Shown in pieces: positions 1 to 5,869 of a stretch of DNA of 8,609 nucleotides. The stretch lies in contig JASMKJ010000391.1 of NCBI GenBank assembly GCA_030749275.1, positions 1-8,609 on the forward strand, given 5' to 3'. Below the pieces are notes generated by a model. It was not told the DNA's origin. It did no database searches and was given only the letters and a program-made list of their open reading frames with translations. Made by a program: the position numbers and the translations under genes. Within the stretch, counting starts at the first letter, position 1. Each line of letters opens with the position of its first letter. Source of the stretch: Acidimicrobiales bacterium (lineage in GTDB: Bacteria > Actinomycetota > Acidimicrobiia > Acidimicrobiales > Poriferisodalaceae).

Positions 1-1157
1 ATCGTATGCTCCACACCCGCACGTAAGAATTCCAACACCCAATCAACGCCGCGTTCCCCTCCTGCCCCAAGAGCATAAAAGTAAGCACGTCCGATCATGC
101 AGGCATCAGCACCCAACGCAATTGCTTTCACGATGTCGCTACCACGCCGGACTCCCCCATCACAGATCACCGCCGTACGTCCAGCAACGACATCAGCGAC
201 CGGCGCGACAAGATCGATGGGTGCAGGCGCATAGTCAAGTTGCCGACCGCCGTGATTGGAAAGAATGACCCCGTCCAGTTCCATCCCTGCCGCTATTTCC
301 GCATCTTCTGTCGTCTGCACACCTTTGATCATGACCATGCCCGGCCAATTTTCTCGGAACCACTCAATGTCACGCCACGACAACGTCGGATCAAATTGGC
401 TATTGATGTACTCAGAGAGCGTTACGGGAGTGGAACCATCTCCGACTGACGAACTGCCCTTGACGTTCGCGAACTGGATCGGATCCGACCGAAGGAAATC
501 CCATGTCCACCTGGGATGACGCATACCGTCAAACACGGTGTCCAACCCGACTTTCGGCGGCAAGCTGAAGCCTCGCCGAACGTCACGTTCCCGTCGACCA
601 AGAACAGCTGTATCTACGGTGATCATGATGCCCTCGTAATGGGCGGCTGCCGCGCGGGCGAGCATCTCTTTCAGCAGGGGCTTGTCTCGCCAGACATACA
701 CCTGGAACCACTTTCTACCGCTGTTGACGTCCGCAACTTCTTCAATCGAACGTGTACCCATAGTTGACAGCGAATACGGAATCTCAGCCCGTTCCGCGGC
801 ACGGGCCACTGCTAGCTCACCTTCGCTATGAGCGATCCGATCAAATCCGGTCGGCGCGATCATCAACGGAAACGGTATTTTGCCGCCGAGTAGTTCGGTA
901 CTTGTGTCGATCGAGGACACATCTCGCAGGACGCGAGGTCGAAAGAAATACTTTGTGTACGCCGAAACATTTGCTGCAGCGGTTACTTCGTCTTGTGCCG
1001 CCCCGTCGATGTAATCGAAACAACCCGCTGGCAATCGTTTCTTAGCGAGGGTCCTCAAGTCACCGACGTCAGCTACCTTTGCCAAGGATCGGAGGGTTCG
1101 ATCGCGTTCAATTGCCCGAAAACGAACAACTGATCGCAACGTATTGAGCATTCCCAC
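1..1157 (-). CDS. lldD: FMN-dependent alpha-hydroxy-acid dehydrogenase (LldD/lactate dehydrogenase-like), 3' end missing
   Basis: This flavoenzyme family oxidises L-2-hydroxy acids (lactate, mandelate, glycolate and similar) to 2-oxo acids. 385 codons are visible and the frame stays open to the left edge, so only a short C-terminal piece is lost. Numbered from the GTG start, the N-terminal FDYIDGAAQDE lies at residues 47-57, followed by an APTGFDRIAHSEGE segment and FQVYVWRD. The active-site SNHGGRQLD carries the catalytic His at residue 302, and a late DGGVRRGSD...LGADACMIGR segment binds the FMN phosphate. The overall pattern, including GRKWFQVYVWRD and a long N-terminus, recalls mycobacterial LldD2 more than the mycofactocin enzyme MftD. 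GTG at 1157 is preferred because GGAGG (complement of 1164-1168) sits 6 nt before it; ATG at 1151 is the alternative. The gene is divergent from the LigA-like gene. It could serve general lactate use or oxidise a hydroxy acid of the local pathway. The family is secure; the substrate is not. Confidence 0.93.
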   Translation of the reverse strand, partial: MGMLNTLRSVVRFRAIERDRTLRSLAKVADVGDLRTLAKKRLPAGCFDYIDGAAQDEVTAAANVSAYTKYFFRPRVLRDVSSIDTSTELLGGKIPFPLMIAPTGFDRIAHSEGELAVARAAERAEIPYSLSTMGTRSIEEVADVNSGRKWFQVYVWRDKPLLKEMLARAAAAHYEGIMITVDTAVLGRRERDVRRGFSLPPKVGLDTVFDGMRHPRWTWDFLRSDPIQFANVKGSSSVGDGSTPVTLSEYINSQFDPTLSWRDIEWFRENWPGMVMIKGVQTTEDAEIAAGMELDGVILSNHGGRQLDYAPAPIDLVAPVADVVAGRTAVICDGGVRRGSDIVKAIALGADACMIGRAYFYALGAGGERGVDWVLEFLRAGVEHT

Positions 1158-1203
1158 AAGGAGCCTCCGGTATCGAATTGACTCCTTCACCCTAGAATCT
1201 GTA
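1158..1203. promoter_or_regulatory. Compact divergent promoter with overlapping -10-like boxes
   Basis: Only 46 bp separate the start codons of the LldD-like gene and the LigA-like gene. On the plus strand TAGAAT (1193-1198) ends 5 nt before ATG at 1204, the position expected for the -10 box of a leaderless transcript. On the minus strand TAGGGT (complement of 1189-1194) would start a short leader of about 25 nt that includes the GGAGG site. The two boxes share the CTAG at 1192-1195, so RNA polymerase could not occupy both at once. I see no good -35 box: TTGACT at 1178-1183 is only 9 bp from TAGAAT. The assignment rests on spacing and consensus, not on a transcript. Confidence 0.45.
1164..1168 (-). 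promoter_or_regulatory. Shine-Dalgarno site of the LldD-like gene
   Basis: GGAGG on the minus strand lies 6 nt from GTG (1157-1155) but 12 nt from the in-frame ATG (1151-1149). The spacing favours GTG as the start, adding two residues. Confidence 0.6.
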
Positions 1204-1569
1204 ATGGTGAGCCTGTACTACGTCCAAAAGTTTCTGTTCGAACTGAACCGCGACGCGGAGTTTCAATCCCGTTACACGGCTGATCGACACAGCACTCTTT
1301 CGGGCTTCGACCTCTCCGAAGAGGAACAGCGAGCGCTAGTCGAGCCCGACATAGGGTTGTTATTTCATCTGGGCGTTAACGGACAAATCCTCATGCACTT
1401 CGCTGCCTTTCACTCAATCGAATGGCAGGACTACTTGCAGCAAATGCGAGACGGGATAGAGGCTCACGGCCCAGTTAGAGAAGGCGTCTATGCGGTCACT
1501 GGATATGAAGGGGTTGAGGCACACACGACTCGACTCGGTCAAACAAGTAACGCAACCGGGGAACGATAG
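1204..1569 (+). CDS. LigA-like small (alpha) subunit of class III extradiol dioxygenase
   Basis: 121 residues. In LigAB-type dioxygenases the small helical subunit covers the active site of the catalytic LigB subunit. Residues 7-85 fit the LigA fold: a helix VQKFLFELNRD, a charged linker ending FDLSEEEQRALVEPD (35-49), then the conserved core IGLLFHLGVNGQILMHFAAF (50-69) and an amphipathic helix to about residue 86. The last 35 residues look unstructured. Start choice: the frame is open back to a TTG at 1144, but that lies inside the divergent gene and the extra 20 residues look unlike LigA. ATG 1204 has no Shine-Dalgarno site and follows a TAGAAT box by 5 nt, so a leaderless start is likely. 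The LigB-like gene begins 3 nt after the stop. Family assignment is good; whether the substrate is protocatechuate, gallate or something else cannot be told. Confidence 0.85.
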   Translation: MVSLYYVQKFLFELNRDAEFQSRYTADRHSTLSGFDLSEEEQRALVEPDIGLLFHLGVNGQILMHFAAFHSIEWQDYLQQMRDGIEAHGPVREGVYAVTGYEGVEAHTTRLGQTSNATGER

Positions 1570-1572
1570 AAA

Positions 1573-2391
1573 ATGTCTTTGGTATTTGCCGGAGTTTGCA
1601 GCCACGCACCCGGGATAGTTGGGCGAGCGGACCAAGCCGACCCAGCGGCAAAGGATCGTCTGTACGACGCTTTTGGGAACATGCGTCTTCAACTTGAAGC
1701 AAGCAAGCCTGATGCTCTCATCGTGATCGCTGCCGAACACTTCGCGAACTTTTTCATGAACAACATGCCCAGCTTCGCGATGGGGATGGCCGACTACTAC
1801 GAAGGACCCATCGAAAATCCAGAATGGTTGGGCATCGAACGCACACGAATTCCCGGTGACCGGTCACTCTCGGAACGATTGATCAGCAAAGTGATGGAAA
1901 GGAGCGACGTAACTTACGCCGAAGAATGGAAATTCGATCACGGCATCATGGTGCCGTTGCATTTCCTCACTCCGAACTATGACCTCCCGATCGTGCCGGC
2001 CAACATCAACTGTCAAGGTCCACCACTAGCGCCACTCCACAGAGCTTGGACGTTCGGCCAAGCGCTAAGAGAAGCCGCAGAAGCCGTCCCTGAACGGATA
2101 GCTCTGATCGGCACCGGTGGGATTAGCCACTGGCCCGCGACACCTGATAGCGGGAAAATCAACGAAGAATGGGACCGTAAATTCCTCGATGAGTGGTCAC
2201 GTTGTGACAAAGAGGCAATGTTGTCCTACAGCGACAGTCAGTCCTACCTTCAAGCAGGTCAAGGTGCATTTGAAATTCGGACTTTCTTGGCAATTTCTGG
2301 AGCCACTGAAGGCAAAGGCGCAACAGTTCACTTTTACGAACCGATCCCGATCTTCGCGGTCGGTTGCACAACCGCCACAGTAAATCTCTAA
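1573..2391 (+). CDS. LigB-like catalytic (beta) subunit of class III extradiol ring-cleavage dioxygenase
   Basis: 272 residues, a normal length for a single-domain LigB-type enzyme, which opens catecholic rings beside the two hydroxyls using non-haem Fe(II) and O2. The expected metal ligands are visible by comparison with LigB: His11 (CSHAPG), His56 (IAAEHFANF) and Glu234 (QGAFEIRTFL). The catalytic base is probably His186 in GTGGISHWP. A further conserved patch, FDHGIMVPLHFL, spans 121-132. No disruption is visible, so the protein should be active. It starts 3 nt after the LigA-like stop without a clear Shine-Dalgarno site, which points to translational coupling and balanced subunits. The downstream aminotransferase lies on the same strand. 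Protocatechuate 4,5-cleavage is the default annotation, but neighbours typical of that route (LigC, LigI, LigJ, LigK) are absent here. Gallate, other catechols or a dihydroxypyridine are open alternatives. Confidence 0.9.
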   Translation: MSLVFAGVCSHAPGIVGRADQADPAAKDRLYDAFGNMRLQLEASKPDALIVIAAEHFANFFMNNMPSFAMGMADYYEGPIENPEWLGIERTRIPGDRSLSERLISKVMERSDVTYAEEWKFDHGIMVPLHFLTPNYDLPIVPANINCQGPPLAPLHRAWTFGQALREAAEAVPERIALIGTGGISHWPATPDSGKINEEWDRKFLDEWSRCDKEAMLSYSDSQSYLQAGQGAFEIRTFLAISGATEGKGATVHFYEPIPIFAVGCTTATVNL

Positions 2392-2459
2392 CGTTCTTCA
2401 ACTACGGTGACCACCTAGAAGACCGTCCAATTTTCAGAATTAAACGAACAACCAGGAAC

Positions 2460-3752
2460 ATGGCAAACACCCAAGAACTATTAGAGCGTTACCGCGCCGT
2501 AATGCCGTCCTTTGTTAATCCACTCTACGAATCACCTATTTCCATTGACCATGGCAAAGGCGGTTACGTTTGGGATCTGGAAGGCAAAAGGTACCTAGAT
2601 TTTTTTGGCGGTATTTTGACCACAATGATTGGCCATTCCGTCCCGGAGGTCGTATCAGCTGTGCAAGATCAAGCTGCCAAGGTAATGCACACCTCCACCC
2701 TGTATCTCAATGAGCAGGTCGTGTCGTTCGCTGAAGAAGTTGCAGCAATCTCAGGAATCCCAGACGCGAGGGTGCTATTCACGACGTCGGGTTCGGAAGC
2801 CAACGACACGGCGCTGCTACTCGCCACCAACTACCGCCGCTCGAATCAGGTGTTGGCGATGCGGAATAGCTACCACGGCCGTTCCCTTACCGCGCAGGCA
2901 GTTACCTCTCATCGCAGTTGGTTGACAAGCAGCTACAGCGGACTGGATGTTCATTTTGTGCAGGGCCCATATCGTCTGAGAAGTCCCTTCAGGGAACTCG
3001 ATGACGAGTCGTTCACTCAAGCGTGCGTCTCTGATCTGGTGCAACTCCTCGACATGACGGACGCCGGGGGGTTTGCCGCACTGATTGCGGAACCGATTCA
3101 GGGAGTCGGCGGCTTTGCTACACCACCTGACGGCTTCTTTGGAGCAATGCACAAGGTTCTTGCAGCAAACGAAATTCTTTTCATCAGCGATGAAGTACAG
3201 ACTGGTTGGGGGCGAACAGGTGATCATTTTTGGGGCTACGAAGCGCACGGCATCACCCCGGATATTTTGACATTCGCTAAAGGCGTGGGTAACGGCATCA
3301 CTCTCGCGGGGTGCGTGGCAAGGGCCGAAATCATGAACGGTATTGACCGCACTTTGTTCACTACATTCGGCGGCAATCCACTTTCAGTGGCGGCGGGTCG
3401 AGCAACCCTCAAGTACGTCAAAGATCATGATCTTCAGTCAAACGCCGCCGTGCGCGGAAACCAGATGACTGATCTGCTCGCTGGCGCCTGTCAGGCGACA
3501 GACTGGGTTGGTGAGCTTCGGGGCAAAGGACTTATGCAAGCGATCGAATGTGTACAGCCCGGGAGTCTCGAACCTAATGCTGCTGCCGCTAGCAGGCTGA
3601 TCGAGGTCTGCAAGGATGAGGGCTTGTTGGTCGGCAAAGGTGGTCTATATGGGAACGTCATCCGACTGACTCCCATGCTCAACGTTTCCGAGGGCGAGAT
3701 GAACGAAGGCTGCGACATCATCACAGCAGCTTTGGGTTCAGTTACTGGTTGA
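2460..3752 (+). CDS. Class III (omega) PLP-dependent aminotransferase, AGXT2/beta-alanine-pyruvate-like
   Basis: 430 residues, a usual class III length. The enzyme moves an amino group between an amino donor and a 2-oxo acid such as pyruvate or glyoxylate. Visible motifs: RYLDFFGGILTTMIGHS (44-60), the PLP phosphate loop TTSGSEANDTA (108-118), NSYHGRS (136-142), EPIQGVGG (211-218), ISDEVQTGWGRTG (242-254) with Asp244 for the pyridine nitrogen, the Schiff-base Lys274 in TFAKGVGNGI, TTFGGNPLSVAAG (301-313), and the carboxylate-binding Arg402 in IRLTPML. The FFGGILT and HTSTLYLN (77-84) segments resemble AGXT2/3-aminoisobutyrate-pyruvate enzymes more than GABA or ornithine transaminases. ATG 2460 is chosen because similarity begins there; AGGA lies only 2 nt upstream, a poor spacing. 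The frame is open further upstream into the LigB-like gene. The gap after that gene is 68 nt, so one transcript is plausible. The substrate is unknown. Confidence 0.9.
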   Translation: MANTQELLERYRAVMPSFVNPLYESPISIDHGKGGYVWDLEGKRYLDFFGGILTTMIGHSVPEVVSAVQDQAAKVMHTSTLYLNEQVVSFAEEVAAISGIPDARVLFTTSGSEANDTALLLATNYRRSNQVLAMRNSYHGRSLTAQAVTSHRSWLTSSYSGLDVHFVQGPYRLRSPFRELDDESFTQACVSDLVQLLDMTDAGGFAALIAEPIQGVGGFATPPDGFFGAMHKVLAANEILFISDEVQTGWGRTGDHFWGYEAHGITPDILTFAKGVGNGITLAGCVARAEIMNGIDRTLFTTFGGNPLSVAAGRATLKYVKDHDLQSNAAVRGNQMTDLLAGACQATDWVGELRGKGLMQAIECVQPGSLEPNAAAASRLIEVCKDEGLLVGKGGLYGNVIRLTPMLNVSEGEMNEGCDIITAALGSVTG

Positions 3753-4674
3753 CCATTTTCATATAGGCCAGGACCATTGACTCAAGATTGGGATCAGCGG
3801 GGAGCCCTAGCTCGCGGCCTCTCGCGTCATCGAGGGTCGCTGGCCAACTTTGGACCAACTCATCCGTTGCCGCGTCATAGTCGAGTTTGACGAGCGATCG
3901 AGCTTCTGGCCCACCGACTTTCTCCAACACTTCAAGCATCTCGGACACGGTGGCGCTTAGCCCCGGAACCCCAACTGCTCTGTCATGCCCTAACCGGTCG
4001 CTATCGATTTCTGCCACTAAACGGATACAAGTGGCCGTATTTTGTGCCGAGCCCAACACCATGATTGTTTCTTCAGACACCGGTACAACACTCTGTACTC
4101 CGGCTAAAGGCTCACGAAACATGCCTGAAGCGAAACCGGAAGCTGCTGCGTTGGGGGCTCCGGGTCGAACTATCACAGTAGGCAGCCTGGCTGATCGTCC
4201 ATCAATATGCCCTTTCCGAGTGGCGTCATTGATTAAGAGCTCTCCGACGGCCTTGGTCGTTCCATAGGTACCCGAAGGTGTCTGTTTGATGAAATCGCCA
4301 ACCTCTCCGCCAGCGGTCGCCCCACCGAAGACCGCCAAAGTGCTGGCGAAAACAACTTTGTGCACGTGCGCTGAGTGCCGACAGGCTTCGAGTAGTTGGA
4401 GCATCCCGCCAAGGTTTTGATCGATGGCGTGCTCCCAATCAGCCTCTGCGCCAGCGCTGACGACTGAGGCTAAGTGGAAGATAGTGCAGGGTCCATCCTT
4501 CAGTAAGTCCGGCAAGATCTGGTCGTGTGCGAGATCGCCCTGAACAACTTGACAACCGGGAATGGTCGTCTCGACGACATCAATCGCAACAATGTCGTCC
4601 TCTCCTTCTTCTTGTAGCCCCTCTATCAGTAACCGGCCTAGGAAGCCTCCCCCACCCGTGACAATTATTCGCAT
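3742..4674 (-). CDS. DenD-like NAD(P)-dependent extended SDR (D-erythronate dehydrogenase family)
   Basis: 310 residues of an extended short-chain dehydrogenase with a Rossmann fold. TGGGGFLG (6-13) binds the dinucleotide, Asp32 after the second strand suggests NAD preference, and FHLAS lies at 66-70. The catalytic residues are Ser111/Thr112 with Tyr137 and Lys141 in YGTTK. The stretch from 134 to about 190 (GELLINDATRKGHIDGR, RLPTVIVRPG, NAAASGFASG, REPL) is the signature of the DenD group, whose named member oxidises D-erythronate. The second half has VPGLSATVSEMLEVLE, also typical. ATG 4674 is fixed by AGGAGG 6 nt upstream. The last 11 bp overlap the convergent aminotransferase. The dehydrogenase gene at 4745-5737 lies 70 bp upstream on the same strand. 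No other erythronate gene is in view, so a different hydroxy-acid or alcohol substrate is possible; the symbol is left blank for that reason. Confidence 0.88.
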   Translation of the reverse strand: MRIIVTGGGGFLGRLLIEGLQEEGEDDIVAIDVVETTIPGCQVVQGDLAHDQILPDLLKDGPCTIFHLASVVSAGAEADWEHAIDQNLGGMLQLLEACRHSAHVHKVVFASTLAVFGGATAGGEVGDFIKQTPSGTYGTTKAVGELLINDATRKGHIDGRSARLPTVIVRPGAPNAAASGFASGMFREPLAGVQSVVPVSEETIMVLGSAQNTATCIRLVAEIDSDRLGHDRAVGVPGLSATVSEMLEVLEKVGGPEARSLVKLDYDAATDELVQSWPATLDDARGRELGLPADPNLESMVLAYMKMVNQ

Positions 4675-4680
4675 GTCTTG

Positions 4681-4686
4681 CCTCCT
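4681..4686 (-). promoter_or_regulatory. Strong Shine-Dalgarno site of the DenD-like SDR
   Basis: AGGAGG on the minus strand with a 6-nt spacer before ATG at 4674. It decides the start over the longer frame, which opens at a GTG at 4701 and would add nine residues with no family similarity. Confidence 0.75.
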
Positions 4687-4744
4687 GGCTGTGCTCCCCA
4701 AACGACCATGTTGATTCGTTTCAGCTTGAATTCAAAGCCCAAGT

Positions 4745-5737
4745 TCATGTGAACTCGATCGAAACCTTGAGAGCTTGAGCATCATGAGGCTCGTGAGCCA
4801 AATGCATTGCTTCATCAATTTTTTCCACCGGAAAGATGTGACTCAACAACGGGCCAACATCGATGGCCCCGGTTGCGATCAGATCAAGTGCCTCACGAAA
4901 TGAAGAGGCATCCGGTTCATCTTGCGCACCGTAGGTGCTAGCCGCTTGGAGGCGTTTTCGGAAAAACTTATAGAAACGCATGTCGATATCAGCGTCAACG
5001 CTTGGCAAGCCGAACCACATTATTTCGCCGTCCATCCGCACATGGTCAACTGATTCCCTAAAGGTTTCCGATCGGCCAACAGCCTCCACTAGGTAGTCGA
5101 CACCGTTCCCGCCGGTCAGGTCACCCACCGCGGAATGCATATCGTCTTCTCGGGCATGAACGCATACGTCTGCGCCGTATGCGGCCGCGACCGCTAGGCG
5201 AGTGTCGGACAGATCCGAGACCACTACTTGAGCCGCCCCAGCTCGCTTCAGGAGGTAAGTCCAAAACAGTCCCGCTGAGCCTTGACCCATCACGGCAACT
5301 GTTTCGCCGGTGACGTCTCTGGGGTGTTGACGCATCGCGTAGATGACTGTCCCAAGTTGCTGCGCCATTAGGAGGTGAGACCTAGGTAGGTCACATTCGG
5401 GTAGGGGAACGCAGTAGCTGCCTCCGACACGTTGAAACTCATTGAAGCACTCCCCGACTACAGGATTCGGGAAGGTCAAGACGTGTTGTCCTTCTTCGAG
5501 TCCGGGGACTTTGGACTCAACGATGCGACCAATGCCTTCGTGTCCGGGGTAGCCATGCGGACAGGGAAACGAGTGGTTGAGCCCGGCTCCCATCATCACG
5601 ACATGGAGGTCGCTCCCACAGATTGACGCCATTTCGCTTTCGATCAACACCTGACCGTCGGCGATAGCGGGTACTGCAATTTCTTCGCAGATCATCTGAC
5701 CTACATCAATCATTCTCGTCGCACGCATCGTTGCCAT
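4745..5737 (-). CDS. Zinc-type medium-chain alcohol dehydrogenase (MDR family)
   Basis: 330 residues, somewhat short for the family. MDR enzymes oxidise alcohols or polyols, or reduce carbonyls, with NAD(P). The GroES-like half has ASICGSDLH (37-45, Cys40 the first zinc ligand) and YPGHEGIG (63-70, His66/Glu67). The nucleotide half has VAVMGQGSAGLFW (147-159) and an acidic Asp175 after the next strand, suggesting NAD. Two things are odd. The four-cysteine structural zinc lobe is absent (only Cys97 and Cys109 around 90-110). The usual Glu of the EPL motif is replaced in MAQQLGTVIYAM (124-135). Substrate calls are therefore weak; a polyol or threonine-dehydrogenase-like role is possible. ATG 5737 follows a TAGAGT box by 6 nt, suggesting a leaderless start; ATG 5728, 10 nt after GAGG, is the alternative. 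Probably co-transcribed with the DenD-like SDR. Confidence 0.88.
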   Translation of the reverse strand: MATMRATRMIDVGQMICEEIAVPAIADGQVLIESEMASICGSDLHVVMMGAGLNHSFPCPHGYPGHEGIGRIVESKVPGLEEGQHVLTFPNPVVGECFNEFQRVGGSYCVPLPECDLPRSHLLMAQQLGTVIYAMRQHPRDVTGETVAVMGQGSAGLFWTYLLKRAGAAQVVVSDLSDTRLAVAAAYGADVCVHAREDDMHSAVGDLTGGNGVDYLVEAVGRSETFRESVDHVRMDGEIMWFGLPSVDADIDMRFYKFFRKRLQAASTYGAQDEPDASSFREALDLIATGAIDVGPLLSHIFPVEKIDEAMHLAHEPHDAQALKVSIEFT

Positions 5738-5869
5738 ACCTCGACTCTAGGTCTTGAAGGTCGATCCCCGTATGAAGATCGTGCATCACCACAAAAAGAC
5801 TGTCTTGTTCTACCGCGGTTACAACCCAATAATCGTTCCCCGTGGAGAAATACGACGAGAACTGAGCAT
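5738..5869. promoter_or_regulatory. Divergent promoter region between the MDR and MFS genes
   Basis: 132 bp with no coding potential that I can support. On the minus strand TAGAGT (complement of 5744-5749) sits 6 nt before the MDR start codon and looks like a leaderless -10 box. In the middle is a near-palindrome (5793-5809) suited to a dimeric repressor. No convincing box was found for the MFS gene. Confidence 0.4.
5793..5809. promoter_or_regulatory. Candidate operator: imperfect palindrome
   Basis: AAAAAGACTGTCTTGTT has a perfect 11-bp core AAGAC-T-GTCTT (5796-5806). The next pair mismatches and two further A-T pairs follow. It lies about midway between the divergent MDR and MFS starts. 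No repressor gene is in the window, so the binding protein is unknown. Confidence 0.35.

Noticed and set aside
240..1045. Plus-strand open frames within the first kilobase
   Set aside because: They are shadows of the minus-strand LldD-like gene, whose frame is open throughout and carries all family motifs.
1..1157. Assignment of the first gene as MftD (mycofactocin synthesis)
   Set aside because: The intact YxDGxAxDE and SNHGGRQLD motifs and the YVWRD segment fit LldD2-like enzymes better, and no other mycofactocin gene is present.
1158..1168. AAGGAG on the plus strand as a ribosome site for the LigA-like gene
   Set aside because: It lies more than 40 nt before ATG 1204 and is simply part of the GGAGCCTCC palindrome that forms the minus-strand GGAGG site.
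1144..1203. Longer LigA-like protein starting at TTG 1144
   Set aside because: The extra 20 residues lie partly inside the divergent gene and do not look like LigA; the TAGAAT box and ATG 1204 explain the start better.
2364..2459. Aminotransferase extended upstream by 32 residues, overlapping the LigB-like gene
   Set aside because: No ribosome site suits a start there and the extra residues lack family similarity; homology begins at ATG 2460.
2817..3248. 143-codon minus-strand frame inside the aminotransferase
   Set aside because: It is antisense to the PLP-binding and Asp244 motif regions of the aminotransferase; no protein family recognised.
3887..4267. 126-codon plus-strand frame opposite the SDR gene
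   Set aside because: It is antisense to the SDR catalytic core, low in recognisable motifs, and has no ribosome site; the DenD-family motifs of the minus strand explain the sequence.
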